DNA from: Candidatus Cloacimonadota bacterium | GTDB lineage: Bacteria > Cloacimonadota > Cloacimonadia > Cloacimonadales > TCS61 | DNA length: 5,281 bases | Reading direction: 5' to 3' | NCBI GenBank assembly: GCA_030638385.1 | Contig: DAOWES010000030.1 | Location: 1 to 5,281 of the forward strand | Part shown: in pieces, positions 1 through 5,281 of the stretch | Position numbering within the stretch: the first letter of the stretch is position 1 | Layout: every line of letters begins with the position of its first letter | Made by a program: the position numbers and the translations under genes | The notes under the pieces: model-generated | Seen by the model: the letters and a program-made list of their open reading frames with translations, nothing else | Told to the model about the DNA's origin: nothing | The model's database searches: none

Positions 1-1123
1 AATCATTTTTTTTATAAATATCGGGATGCATTTCATATCTGGCACGCAAATCTTCGCTTTGTTCCGAGAGCCCAACTGCCATTGGTTGAAACAAATAACT
101 CGCCTTTTTAGCATCATCCCACATCGGCACAGATCCATCTGAAAGCTCAATATCGTTCAACCAAGTTGTAAGTTTCTTAATCTTTTGAACTTTGTGGATA
201 TTGATTCCGGTTGAGTTGTAATAATAGAGAGCGAATTGAAAAATTCTGGAGGCAACAAACTGCCCATAAAAGGCACCTTCTTTATATGAGCCATCTGCCA
301 ATATACAAGACAATCCCTTGCCAAATTCATCTAAGCCTGCTTCTAACCATAAAGCAGCTCTTTCATCATCGATAACCAAAGCCACGGTAAGTACACCGAG
401 AGCAATATCGATGATATGATTGTTTTTGGGAATTCCCAAGCCGGTGGCAAGATCAAGTTTATCGAATGAACTTGGAAAGCGTGAAAAATTTTGATATATT
501 TGTTCTGTTTGAGCTGCCAAAGCAGATTCGATTTGTTTTTTTTCGAGGTCGGAAAAATAATCGTATAAGAGATCATAAGCGACAGCATAATTTCTTAGTG
601 CTTCACTTGCCTGCATCCAATCTCCCCAACCAACACTCGCTTCTCCACCTTCCGGAGTTCGGGCAGGATATGTTTGAGCAATGTTGAGCAAAGCCAGTTT
701 GGCTTTTTCGAGATAACCTTCTCGTTTGATAAGAAAATATGAAAAGCTGTTTAATTTGGCAATTACGCTTCGTTTCGTTTCATTAATTGAAAGCAAGCTT
801 GGATCTGTTAAATTACTATTGGCAGCTAAAATTATTTTATCAGCCCAATCTTTATATGGTTGGTTATATTTATGAAATTTATAATTTTGGGGAGCGCCGG
901 AAAACAAAAGACGTGGATGTGCTTTGTTGATTCCATTCTTGGGTCTTGGAATATAAGACTTTTCGAGTACCAGCATTTCGGTAATAGGAACTTCTTTGTA
1001 ATTCGCCTCTAATATTCCCTTCCAAAAACTATTTGATAGATCTTCCCAAAACGAAACTTCAGCAATAGCCATGTTTACAAGCAAAATCAGCAATAATATA
1101 ACTAGCCAAAATCTTGCTTTCAT
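1..1123 (-). CDS. Secreted heparinase II/III- or alginate-lyase-like protein, N-terminal part (cut by window edge)
   Basis: The open frame runs 374 codons from ATG at 1123 and leaves the window at base 1 without a stop, so the C-terminus is missing. Residues 1-21 form a signal peptide: a Lys/Arg start, a Leu/Ile/Val-rich core and a likely cut after NMAIA, so the product is exported. HPRLLF at 69-74 is the familiar opening of heparinase II/III-like and alginate-lyase-like alpha/alpha-toroid domains. Helix-rich sequence follows, with NNH at 234-236 and DGSYKEGAFYGQF at 277-289, which resemble conserved toroid motifs of these lyases. The likely role is eliminative cleavage of an acidic polysaccharide in the periplasm or outside the cell; the substrate cannot be told. 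The beta-sandwich domain expected at the C-terminus lies outside. The ATG is 8 bases after the trmL stop, with a GAGA (1129-1132) as a weak ribosome site. Superfamily is fairly sure, lyase activity is inference. Confidence 0.72.
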   Translation of the reverse strand, partial: MKARFWLVILLLILLVNMAIAEVSFWEDLSNSFWKGILEANYKEVPITEMLVLEKSYIPRPKNGINKAHPRLLFSGAPQNYKFHKYNQPYKDWADKIILAANSNLTDPSLLSINETKRSVIAKLNSFSYFLIKREGYLEKAKLALLNIAQTYPARTPEGGEASVGWGDWMQASEALRNYAVAYDLLYDYFSDLEKKQIESALAAQTEQIYQNFSRFPSSFDKLDLATGLGIPKNNHIIDIALGVLTVALVIDDERAALWLEAGLDEFGKGLSCILADGSYKEGAFYGQFVASRIFQFALYYYNSTGINIHKVQKIKKLTTWLNDIELSDGSVPMWDDAKKASYLFQPMAVGLSEQSEDLRARYEMHPDIYKKND

Positions 1124-1131
1124 CGTTATCT

Positions 1132-1614
1132 CTAACTAAAATCTATTTGACGCCAAGCTTCGTAAAGCACGATTCCCACACTATTTGCCAAATTAATTGA
1201 TCTAATTTGATCACTCATTGGAATAGTAATATTCTTTGATTTATGTTTTTCTAAAATCTCTTCCGGAATTCCTCGAGATTCAGGACCGAAGACAAAGATA
1301 TCACCTCTTTGGTATTTTTTTTGAGAGTAAACTTGATCTGTTTTTGTAGTACAATAGTAAATATTATTTTCGGGATATTTTTCCAAAAAATCATCCATTG
1401 AATCGTGCAAATGCAGAGATAATTTATCCCAATAATCTAATCCTGCTCTTTTCACAAGTTTATCTGTAATGAAAAAACGCATTGGTTTAATAATATGTAA
1501 TTCAGCATTGGATCCCACACACAACCTTCCTATATTTCCTGTATTGGCAGGCATTTCCGGTTGGTATAAAACAATCCTGAAACTTGGATTTTCTATTGAG
1601 TTAATTTTAGCCAT
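1132..1614 (-). CDS. trmL: tRNA (cytidine/uridine-34 2'-O)-methyltransferase TrmL
   Basis: A SPOUT-class methyltransferase of 160 residues, the usual length for TrmL/YibK. It transfers a methyl group from S-adenosylmethionine to the 2'-OH of the wobble nucleotide of certain leucine tRNAs in the cytoplasm. Family motifs are seen in order: VLYQPEMPANTGNIGRLC (15-32), KRAGLDYW (55-62), FGPESRGIP (109-117), and RSINLANSVGIVLYEAWRQ (138-156), which holds the C-terminal trefoil-knot cofactor site. The order and spacing match the E. coli protein closely. I chose ATG at 1614 because GGGGA at 1620-1624 sits 5 bases upstream; an in-frame ATG at 1626 would add MGKK but has no ribosome site. The start lies inside the end of the thiB-like gene (22-base overlap), which suggests translational coupling. 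The frame looks intact and the function call is strong. Confidence 0.93.
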   Translation of the reverse strand: MAKINSIENPSFRIVLYQPEMPANTGNIGRLCVGSNAELHIIKPMRFFITDKLVKRAGLDYWDKLSLHLHDSMDDFLEKYPENNIYYCTTKTDQVYSQKKYQRGDIFVFGPESRGIPEEILEKHKSKNITIPMSDQIRSINLANSVGIVLYEAWRQIDFS

Positions 1615-2600
1615 CTTTTTCCCCATTTTGTTAAATTTTCAGCAATAGCTTCATCTTTAAGATTTTTAGTAAGATCAATCTCATATTCTGCGATTGGCAA
1701 ATTATGATTTATATTTTTATTTATCGGAATCATCCATCTTTGCGATACAATCGTTTGTTGAAATTCATCTGAGAGCAGATAATTAAGAAGATTCGTAGCT
1801 TCCTTTTTATTTTCTGAACTTTCTAAAACCCCACCAAACTCACTATAAATAAAAGTTCCTTCTGCCGGAATAAAAGTGTTATATTTATCTGTATTTTCTA
1901 CCTGCAAAAAATATTCTAAATATGATGCCGGACAAATAACCAGAGGCGCTTCATCTGCTAAAAACATATCGATAGCTTTATCCCAGCTTGTTGTAATAGC
2001 ATAAATATTTGCTTTCATACTGCGCCAAAAATGGCCATAACCATTCGTACCGAAAGCTGCAATACTCCATCCCAAAAAAGAATTTCCCTCAGCCGAAGTA
2101 AGAGGATTGGAAACGATTAATTTATTCTTCCAAATTCCGTCCTGCATTTCACCAAATGTTTCGGGAACATTGGGAAATTCTTCCACTTCATACAAAAAGG
2201 CCAATGGTGAATAAAACAAAGGGATGAGTTTATCTTCTTTTGCTTTGATAATATTATTTGAACTAGCAGTATTTTTTAATCTTAGCGGAGTAAATATGCT
2301 ATCGGCAATTACTTTGGCAGCCAACATATTATCTATTCCCAGCACTACATCAACTTTGGTTGAATCTTTTTCCTGCATAATTTTATCTATCATCTTATGC
2401 GTATTATCAAAAATTGTGAGATTAATCGTACATTCAAAAACATTCTCAAAAGCTACAAGATTTGTTTTCCAATAATCCGGGCAAAATTTATTTTCATAAG
2501 CATAAACATTTATGATAGTATTTTGCTTTGGTTCTGAATTTCTCTCTTTACAACCAAAGAAAGTAATTAAACTAAGAAGTATGATAATTTTTATTCGCAT
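1593..2600 (-). CDS. Thiamine ABC transporter substrate-binding lipoprotein, ThiB/TbpA-like
   Basis: A 335-residue periplasmic binding protein. Residues 1-17 form a lipoprotein signal ending in TFFGC, with Cys17 as the probable lipidated residue; Phe at -3 is not the classical lipobox. Segments that recall thiamine-binding protein ThiB/TbpA are VDVVLGIDNMLAAK (83-96), KLIVSNPLTSAEGNSFLGW (160-178) followed by SIAAFG (179-184), FIPAEGTFIYSEFGGVLE (243-260), and LSDEFQQTI (276-284) with RWMIPIN (288-294). The expected role is to capture thiamine, or a related small ligand, and hand it to an ABC permease. No ThiP permease or ThiQ ATPase gene adjoins it, so the ligand is inferred from family resemblance only. 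ATG at 2600 overlaps the TAA of the mlaE-like gene by one base (TAATG), with GGAAA (2607-2611) 6 bases upstream. The frame is complete. Confidence 0.75.
   Translation of the reverse strand: MRIKIIILLSLITFFGCKERNSEPKQNTIINVYAYENKFCPDYWKTNLVAFENVFECTINLTIFDNTHKMIDKIMQEKDSTKVDVVLGIDNMLAAKVIADSIFTPLRLKNTASSNNIIKAKEDKLIPLFYSPLAFLYEVEEFPNVPETFGEMQDGIWKNKLIVSNPLTSAEGNSFLGWSIAAFGTNGYGHFWRSMKANIYAITTSWDKAIDMFLADEAPLVICPASYLEYFLQVENTDKYNTFIPAEGTFIYSEFGGVLESSENKKEATNLLNYLLSDEFQQTIVSQRWMIPINKNINHNLPIAEYEIDLTKNLKDEAIAENLTKWGKRWLKLTQ
1620..1624 (-). promoter_or_regulatory. Ribosome binding site that decides the trmL start
   Basis: The minus strand reads GGGGA followed by AAAAG and then ATG at 1614. The 5-base spacing suits initiation at 1614. 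The upstream ATG at 1626 overlaps this GGGGA itself and is preceded only by AT-rich sequence, so it is the weaker candidate. Confidence 0.5.
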
Positions 2601-3346
2601 TATAAATTTCCGAAAAGCAAGGCAGCCACAATAAAATCTGAAATTAAGATTAGAATTGAGGAGTAAACTACTGTTATGGTAGCTGCTCGTCCCACACCTT
2701 CGGCGCCATTTTTAGTTTTACTTCCGGCAAAACAGCCAATAGTTGATATGATAATTCCAAATATGAAAGCTTTAATAACACCAGCCCATAGATCTGAAGG
2801 TTGAAAGAAATTTCTCATATTTGAAAAGAATGTATAACCATTTATGCCATATTTAAAAATGGAGAGCGCAAAGGCAGAAAATATCCCTACAACAACTGCA
2901 AAAATTTCCAAAAGTGGAACCATTAATGAAGTAGCTAAAATTCTGGGAAGATAGACATATCCCACCGAATCAATAGCCATTGCTTCCAGCGCATCCAATT
3001 CTTCGCTAACTCGCATCGTGCCAATTTCTGCAGCCAAAGAAGCACCAATTTTCCCGGTAAGCACCAACCCCGTAAGCACAGGGGCAAGTTCTATCATTGT
3101 AGCTTTTCCCACCAAAACACCAATCAGGCTTTCCGGAATGTAGCCACTGGTTTGATAACTAGCTTGCATGGAAGTTACCAAACCGGTGAACGCAGAGGTA
3201 ATTGCGATGAGAAACAAAGAGTCGTAACCAACTCTTTTCATCTGCTTGAGGATTTCTCTAAATCGTTTTATTATTTTTGGAAAGTGGCCAATTACCATCA
3301 CATTAAAGATGGTATATTCACCAATTAGCGCAAAAAAATTATTCAT
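2600..3346 (-). CDS. mlaE: MlaE-family ABC transporter permease (phospholipid/lipid transport)
   Basis: A 248-residue integral membrane protein of the MlaE (DUF140) family, the permease of the Mla system that moves phospholipids between inner and outer membranes, working with an ATPase (MlaF) and an MCE-domain protein (MlaD). The hallmark is the block LTGKIGASLAAEIGTMRVSE (96-115) followed by ELDALEAM, which matches the conserved permease loop. Hydrophobic segments lie at about 43-60, 84-100, 138-165, 188-206 and 223-245. Length is typical. I start at ATG 3346, which overlaps the dnaB stop by 8 bases. The open frame extends upstream to 3580, but that stretch lies opposite dnaB codons and its translation has no MlaE character. 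No good Shine-Dalgarno precedes 3346, so coupling to dnaB termination is likely. No mlaF or mlaD gene is adjacent here; the next gene is a binding protein of another type. Confidence 0.88.
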   Translation of the reverse strand: MNNFFALIGEYTIFNVMVIGHFPKIIKRFREILKQMKRVGYDSLFLIAITSAFTGLVTSMQASYQTSGYIPESLIGVLVGKATMIELAPVLTGLVLTGKIGASLAAEIGTMRVSEELDALEAMAIDSVGYVYLPRILATSLMVPLLEIFAVVVGIFSAFALSIFKYGINGYTFFSNMRNFFQPSDLWAGVIKAFIFGIIISTIGCFAGSKTKNGAEGVGRAATITVVYSSILILISDFIVAALLFGNL

Positions 3347-4673
3347 AACTAATATCGCGAAAAGCTGTACATTCTTTTTGGAAGAACATCTCAACTTTTC
3401 CAATGGCTCCATGACGGTTCTTACTGATAATAATTTCTGCCACTCCCGGTTTTTCGGTATCTTCATAATAAACTTCATCACGATAGATAAAGATAACCAA
3501 ATCGGCATCCTGCTCAATGGCACCGGATTCACGAAGGTCAGATAACTTAGGTCGTTTATCATCTCGAGATTCCACACCACGATTCAACTGCGAAAGAGCC
3601 ACGATTGGAACTTCCAATTCTTTTGCCAAAAGTTTAAGCGAACGAGATATCTCAGAAATTTCCTGCTGTCTGTTTTCGCCTTTGCCCCTTCCATTCATCA
3701 ATTGCAAATAGTCAATTACCAGCAGATCAAGTCCTTTTATTTCAGCTTTCAATCTTCGCGATTTGGCACGAATATCCAAAATATTATTCGAGCCCGTATC
3801 ATCAATATAGATACATTTTTCCGAGAGCACTTCAGCTGCTCCGGCAATTCGCATAATCTTTTTTTCATCCATACCAAAACCTTTCAGTATGTTTTCCATA
3901 TTAACTTCAGAAGCGGAACTAAGCATTCTCATCAACAACTCATCAGCTTCCATCTCCATCGTGAATATTCCAACTTTCATATCGGAACGTATAGCCGCAT
4001 TAGCGGCCAGGTTTAGTGCAAAAGATGTTTTTCCCATCGCAGGTCGAGCAGCCAAAATTATCAATTGGCCTGGTCTAAAACCACCGACAAATCGATCAAG
4101 ATCAATGAAGCCGGTTGGAACTCCTAAAACATTTTTCTTGGAAGATGCTGTCTCTTCAATATTTCTAATTGTTCGCGGAATAAGTTTATCTACACCCACA
4201 AAACTTTTCTTATTTGGTGTTTCAGCAATTTTAAATATCGCTTGTTCTGCCTGATCGATAATATCAGCTATTGGTTGCTCATCTTTATAGCATTGCTCAA
4301 TAATTTTATTGGAAGCGGTAATCAATTGGCGCAAAAATGATTTTTCCAAAACAATCTTGATATGATGATCAATATTGGCACCACTAAGCACAACATCAGA
4401 AAGATCGTTTATGAAATTGATCCCTCCAACTTGTTCCAGTACAGCATTTTGCTTTAGCCTATCAATAATTGTAATAATATCGATTTCAATATTATCTTCA
4501 AACAATTGCACCATCGTATTAAAAATAGATTTATGGGCGCTACGGTAAAAATTTATCTCTTCTAATTTTTCTATTGCTTGCGGAACAACTTGATTATCTA
4601 CCATCATTGCAGATAAAACAGCAGCTTCGGCATTTATATCATTCGGTAATTGTTTTTCAATCCTTTGAGCCAT
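3339..4673 (-). CDS. dnaB: Replicative DNA helicase DnaB
   Basis: A complete 444-residue DnaB, the hexameric 5'-3' helicase that unwinds DNA at the replication fork and recruits primase. The N-terminal helical collar domain spans about 1-150 (NDINAEAAVLSAMM at 11-24 is the usual opening). The RecA-like motor follows: the linker with TGFIDLDRFVGGFRPG at 187-202, Walker A ARPAMGKTS (209-217, Lys215), the catalytic-glutamate region FTMEME (237-242), Walker B LLVIDYLQLM (317-326, Asp321), SQLNR (361-365), DLRESGAIEQDADLV (379-393) with the probable arginine finger Arg381, and KNRHG (418-422), the DNA-binding end motif. The length is typical and no intein interrupts it. ATG at 4673 has AAGGA at 4680-4684, 6 bases away, and overlaps the glycosylase TGA by one base (TGATG). 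Confidence 0.97.
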   Translation of the reverse strand: MAQRIEKQLPNDINAEAAVLSAMMVDNQVVPQAIEKLEEINFYRSAHKSIFNTMVQLFEDNIEIDIITIIDRLKQNAVLEQVGGINFINDLSDVVLSGANIDHHIKIVLEKSFLRQLITASNKIIEQCYKDEQPIADIIDQAEQAIFKIAETPNKKSFVGVDKLIPRTIRNIEETASSKKNVLGVPTGFIDLDRFVGGFRPGQLIILAARPAMGKTSFALNLAANAAIRSDMKVGIFTMEMEADELLMRMLSSASEVNMENILKGFGMDEKKIMRIAGAAEVLSEKCIYIDDTGSNNILDIRAKSRRLKAEIKGLDLLVIDYLQLMNGRGKGENRQQEISEISRSLKLLAKELEVPIVALSQLNRGVESRDDKRPKLSDLRESGAIEQDADLVIFIYRDEVYYEDTEKPGVAEIIISKNRHGAIGKVEMFFQKECTAFRDISYE

Positions 4674-4679
4674 CAGTTT

Positions 4680-4684
4680 TCCTT
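4680..4684 (-). promoter_or_regulatory. Strong ribosome binding site of dnaB
   Basis: AAGGA on the minus strand lies 6 bases before the dnaB ATG and inside the last codons of the glycosylase gene. It is the clearest Shine-Dalgarno in the window, so dnaB can probably be translated even if the upstream glycosylase frame is not. Confidence 0.6.
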
Positions 4685-5030
4685 ATTTAATAATTTCTCG
4701 TAATCTTTTTGTAATTTTTGTAAATCTGTCCAAGCATATCTCTTCCAACTTACATTCCGTAAAAGGGCTGCCGGATGATAACTCACGTATGTTTTTATTC
4801 CTTGGAACAGATAAGTTTTTTCTCTGTAAGCAGTCAGCGACAATCCAAGTTTCAATATACTTTCGGCCGCTACTTTGCCCAGAATAAGTAATATTTTCGG
4901 TTTGATAATAGCAATTTGCTCGAGTAGATAATTTTGGCAGGCCAATATCTCTTCGGGATGCGGATCTCGATTTCCCGGTGGACAACATTTTACAACATTG
5001 GTGATATAAATATCTTCTCTTTCAATGTTA

Positions 5031-5046
5031 ATGGCATTTAAATTTC
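5031..5046 (+). other. Putative omega-RNA guide segment derived from the host glycosylase gene
   Basis: In IscB-type systems the guide lies directly 5' of the RNA scaffold and equals the host DNA next to the element's left end. Here that DNA is the antisense of the glycosylase codons around LNAIN. About 16 bases up to 5046 are taken as the guide; the exact length and edge are uncertain by a few bases. The role is inferred from position only. Confidence 0.4.
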
Positions 5047-5086
5047 TCCTACAGATTTAGGTTGTTGCATTGGTTTTTCTGTAGGA
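5047..5086. repeat. Perfect 9-bp inverted repeat at the element end
   Basis: TCCTACAGA (5047-5055) and TCTGTAGGA (5078-5086) are exact reverse complements around a 22-base loop rich in T and G. It begins exactly where glycosylase homology ends. It could be the 5' stem of the omega RNA, the single-stranded hairpin bound by a Y1 transposase at the left end, or both. Confidence 0.75.
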
Positions 5087-5281
5087 TTTTTGCGGTCTTG
5101 TTTTTAACCACCTACTCAATGCATTCGGCGGGGTGGCCGTGCATCAATGGGTAGTGAGTTGGTCGGCCTTTCGGCCCTCACACTGGTAGATCGATATAAT
5201 ACGACGTTGTTACAATCTCCTGTTTTCTGCAGGTGGTTCGACCTTCTCGGTCCCTGCCAGAAAACCTTTATATTCTTACGT
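5047..5281 (+). mobile_element. Left end of a probable IS200/IS605-like element carrying iscB or isrB (partial)
   Basis: From about 5047 the sequence no longer encodes the glycosylase and becomes more GC-rich, with nested inverted repeats and no long reading frame on either strand. The abrupt loss of the host reading frame inside a conserved protein, next to a subterminal palindrome (5047-5086), is what an IS200/IS605-type left end looks like; such elements insert without target duplication. A structured RNA fills the rest and points rightward. The nuclease gene and the right end lie beyond 5281 and are not seen. Alternatives are another mobile RNA-bearing element, an intron, or an assembly chimera. 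Confidence 0.6.
5047..5281 (+). ncRNA. Candidate HEARO / IscB-type omega RNA (may continue past the window)
   Basis: Read on the plus strand, the region folds as a chain of helices. Stem A is 5047-5055 with 5078-5086 (9 perfect pairs). Stem B is 5112-5117 with 5149-5154 (CTACTC/GGGTAG, one G-U) and stem C inside it is 5119-5124 with 5139-5144 (ATGCAT/GTGCAT, one G-U). Stem D is 5154-5158 with 5177-5181 (GTGAG/CTCAC), holding the hairpin GGCC-TTTC-GGCC (5165-5176); base 5154 can serve only one of B and D. Stem E is 5222-5229 with 5258-5265 (GTTTTCTG/CAGAAAAC), continued by 5230-5233 with 5253-5256 and closed by the hairpin 5240-5243 with 5249-5252. The loop of C carries GGCGGGGTGGCCGTGCATC (5127-5145), which I recognise from memory as resembling the conserved core of HEARO RNAs, the guide RNAs upstream of iscB. 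A 5' hairpin next to the guide and a total of about 200-235 bases also suit IscB omega RNA. No covariance search was possible. Confidence 0.6.

Larger units (their letters stand above)
4673..5046 (-). pseudogene. Uracil-DNA glycosylase, family 4, 3' part only (5' part missing at an apparent insertion junction)
   Basis: This is the C-terminal portion (about 124 codons) of a family-4 uracil-DNA glycosylase, an iron-sulfur enzyme that removes uracil from DNA. In frame one reads LNAINIEREDIYITNVV, then KCCPPGNRDPHPEEILAC, the signature holding the last two of four cluster cysteines (spacing C-X15-C), then a block ILLILGKVAAESIL, and HPAALLRN near the C-terminus, the catalytic motif B. The match is family-like to about position 5046. 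Upstream the frame gives only Arg-Cys-Ile and then TAA at 5057-5059. The N-terminal half is missing: the first two cysteines, the GE-x-PG active-site motif and the GRPFVG-type segment. No ATG starts this remnant; a TTG at 4945 would give a 90-residue piece without either cysteine shown above the start. It is probably inactive unless the rest is supplied in some unknown way. The TGA overlaps the dnaB ATG by one base. Confidence 0.85.

Noticed and set aside
343..687. Short open frames on both strands inside the left gene
   Set aside because: They overlap the in-frame lyase-like protein, whose motifs continue uninterrupted through this region.
3347..3580. A 78-residue upstream extension of the MlaE frame
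   Set aside because: It lies opposite well-conserved dnaB codons, and its translation has no membrane or MlaE character. ATG at 3346 gives the normal length.
2224..4254. Several plus-strand open frames within thiB-like, mlaE and dnaB
   Set aside because: They are antisense to strongly recognised genes and show no domain or ribosome site.
4683..4988. A 101-codon minus-strand open frame overlapping the glycosylase
   Set aside because: It is a frame shadow of the glycosylase remnant, whose own frame carries the recognisable cysteine and HPAALLRN motifs.
5195..5200. TATAAT on the plus strand, a perfect -10 hexamer
   Set aside because: No TTGACA-like box lies about 17 bases upstream (the site holds CGGCCC), and it falls in the structured RNA. 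AT-rich matches like this are common.
5235..5257. GGTTCGACC resembling a tRNA T-arm, followed by TGCCA
   Set aside because: No acceptor, D or anticodon arms can be placed around it; the bases fit better in the 5222-5265 stem-loop.
5047..5281. Group II intron end
   Set aside because: No GUGYG start at the boundary on either strand and no 34-base domain V-like hairpin could be found.
1..5281. CRISPR array, rRNA or tRNA gene, or rho-independent terminator
   Set aside because: No regularly spaced repeats, no conserved rRNA blocks, no cloverleaf, and no GC hairpin followed by a T-run between genes, which leave almost no intergenic space.

Overview
The window is AT-rich bacterial DNA with six genes on the minus strand. 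They are packed with overlaps of 1 to 22 bases or a gap of 8 bases, so they very probably form one operon read from right to left. A predicted lipoprotein, an MlaE-type lipid-transport permease and a secreted polysaccharide-lyase-like protein point to a Gram-negative cell with an outer membrane. The overall look fits the FCB/Cloacimonadota-like anaerobes, but this placement is a low-confidence inference.

Layout in transcription order: the 3' part of a family-4 uracil-DNA glycosylase gene (4673-5046); dnaB replicative helicase (3339-4673); an MlaE permease (2600-3346); a thiamine-binding (ThiB/TbpA-like) lipoprotein (1593-2600); trmL, a tRNA wobble ribose methyltransferase (1132-1614); and a secreted heparinase II/III- or alginate-lyase-like protein that runs off the left edge (1-1123). 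The operon mixes DNA repair, replication, envelope transport, cofactor uptake, tRNA modification and carbohydrate breakdown, so it reads as co-transcription of unrelated functions and not as a pathway.

The most interesting part is the right end. The glycosylase reading frame matches its family up to about position 5046 and then stops matching. A TAA lies in frame four codons further upstream (5057-5059), and the family's N-terminal half, including two of the iron-sulfur cysteines, is not in the window. The sequence from 5047 to 5281 is visibly more GC-rich and full of nested inverted repeats. On the plus strand it has the layout and the conserved-looking core of a HEARO/omega RNA, the guide RNA that precedes iscB or isrB (Cas9-ancestor) genes in IS200/IS605-type elements. 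I read it as the left end of such an element inserted in the glycosylase gene. The nuclease ORF is expected just past 5281, and the guide would be taken from the glycosylase sequence next to the junction. The nuclease itself is not in the window, so this identification rests on RNA structure, remembered motif similarity and the broken host gene.
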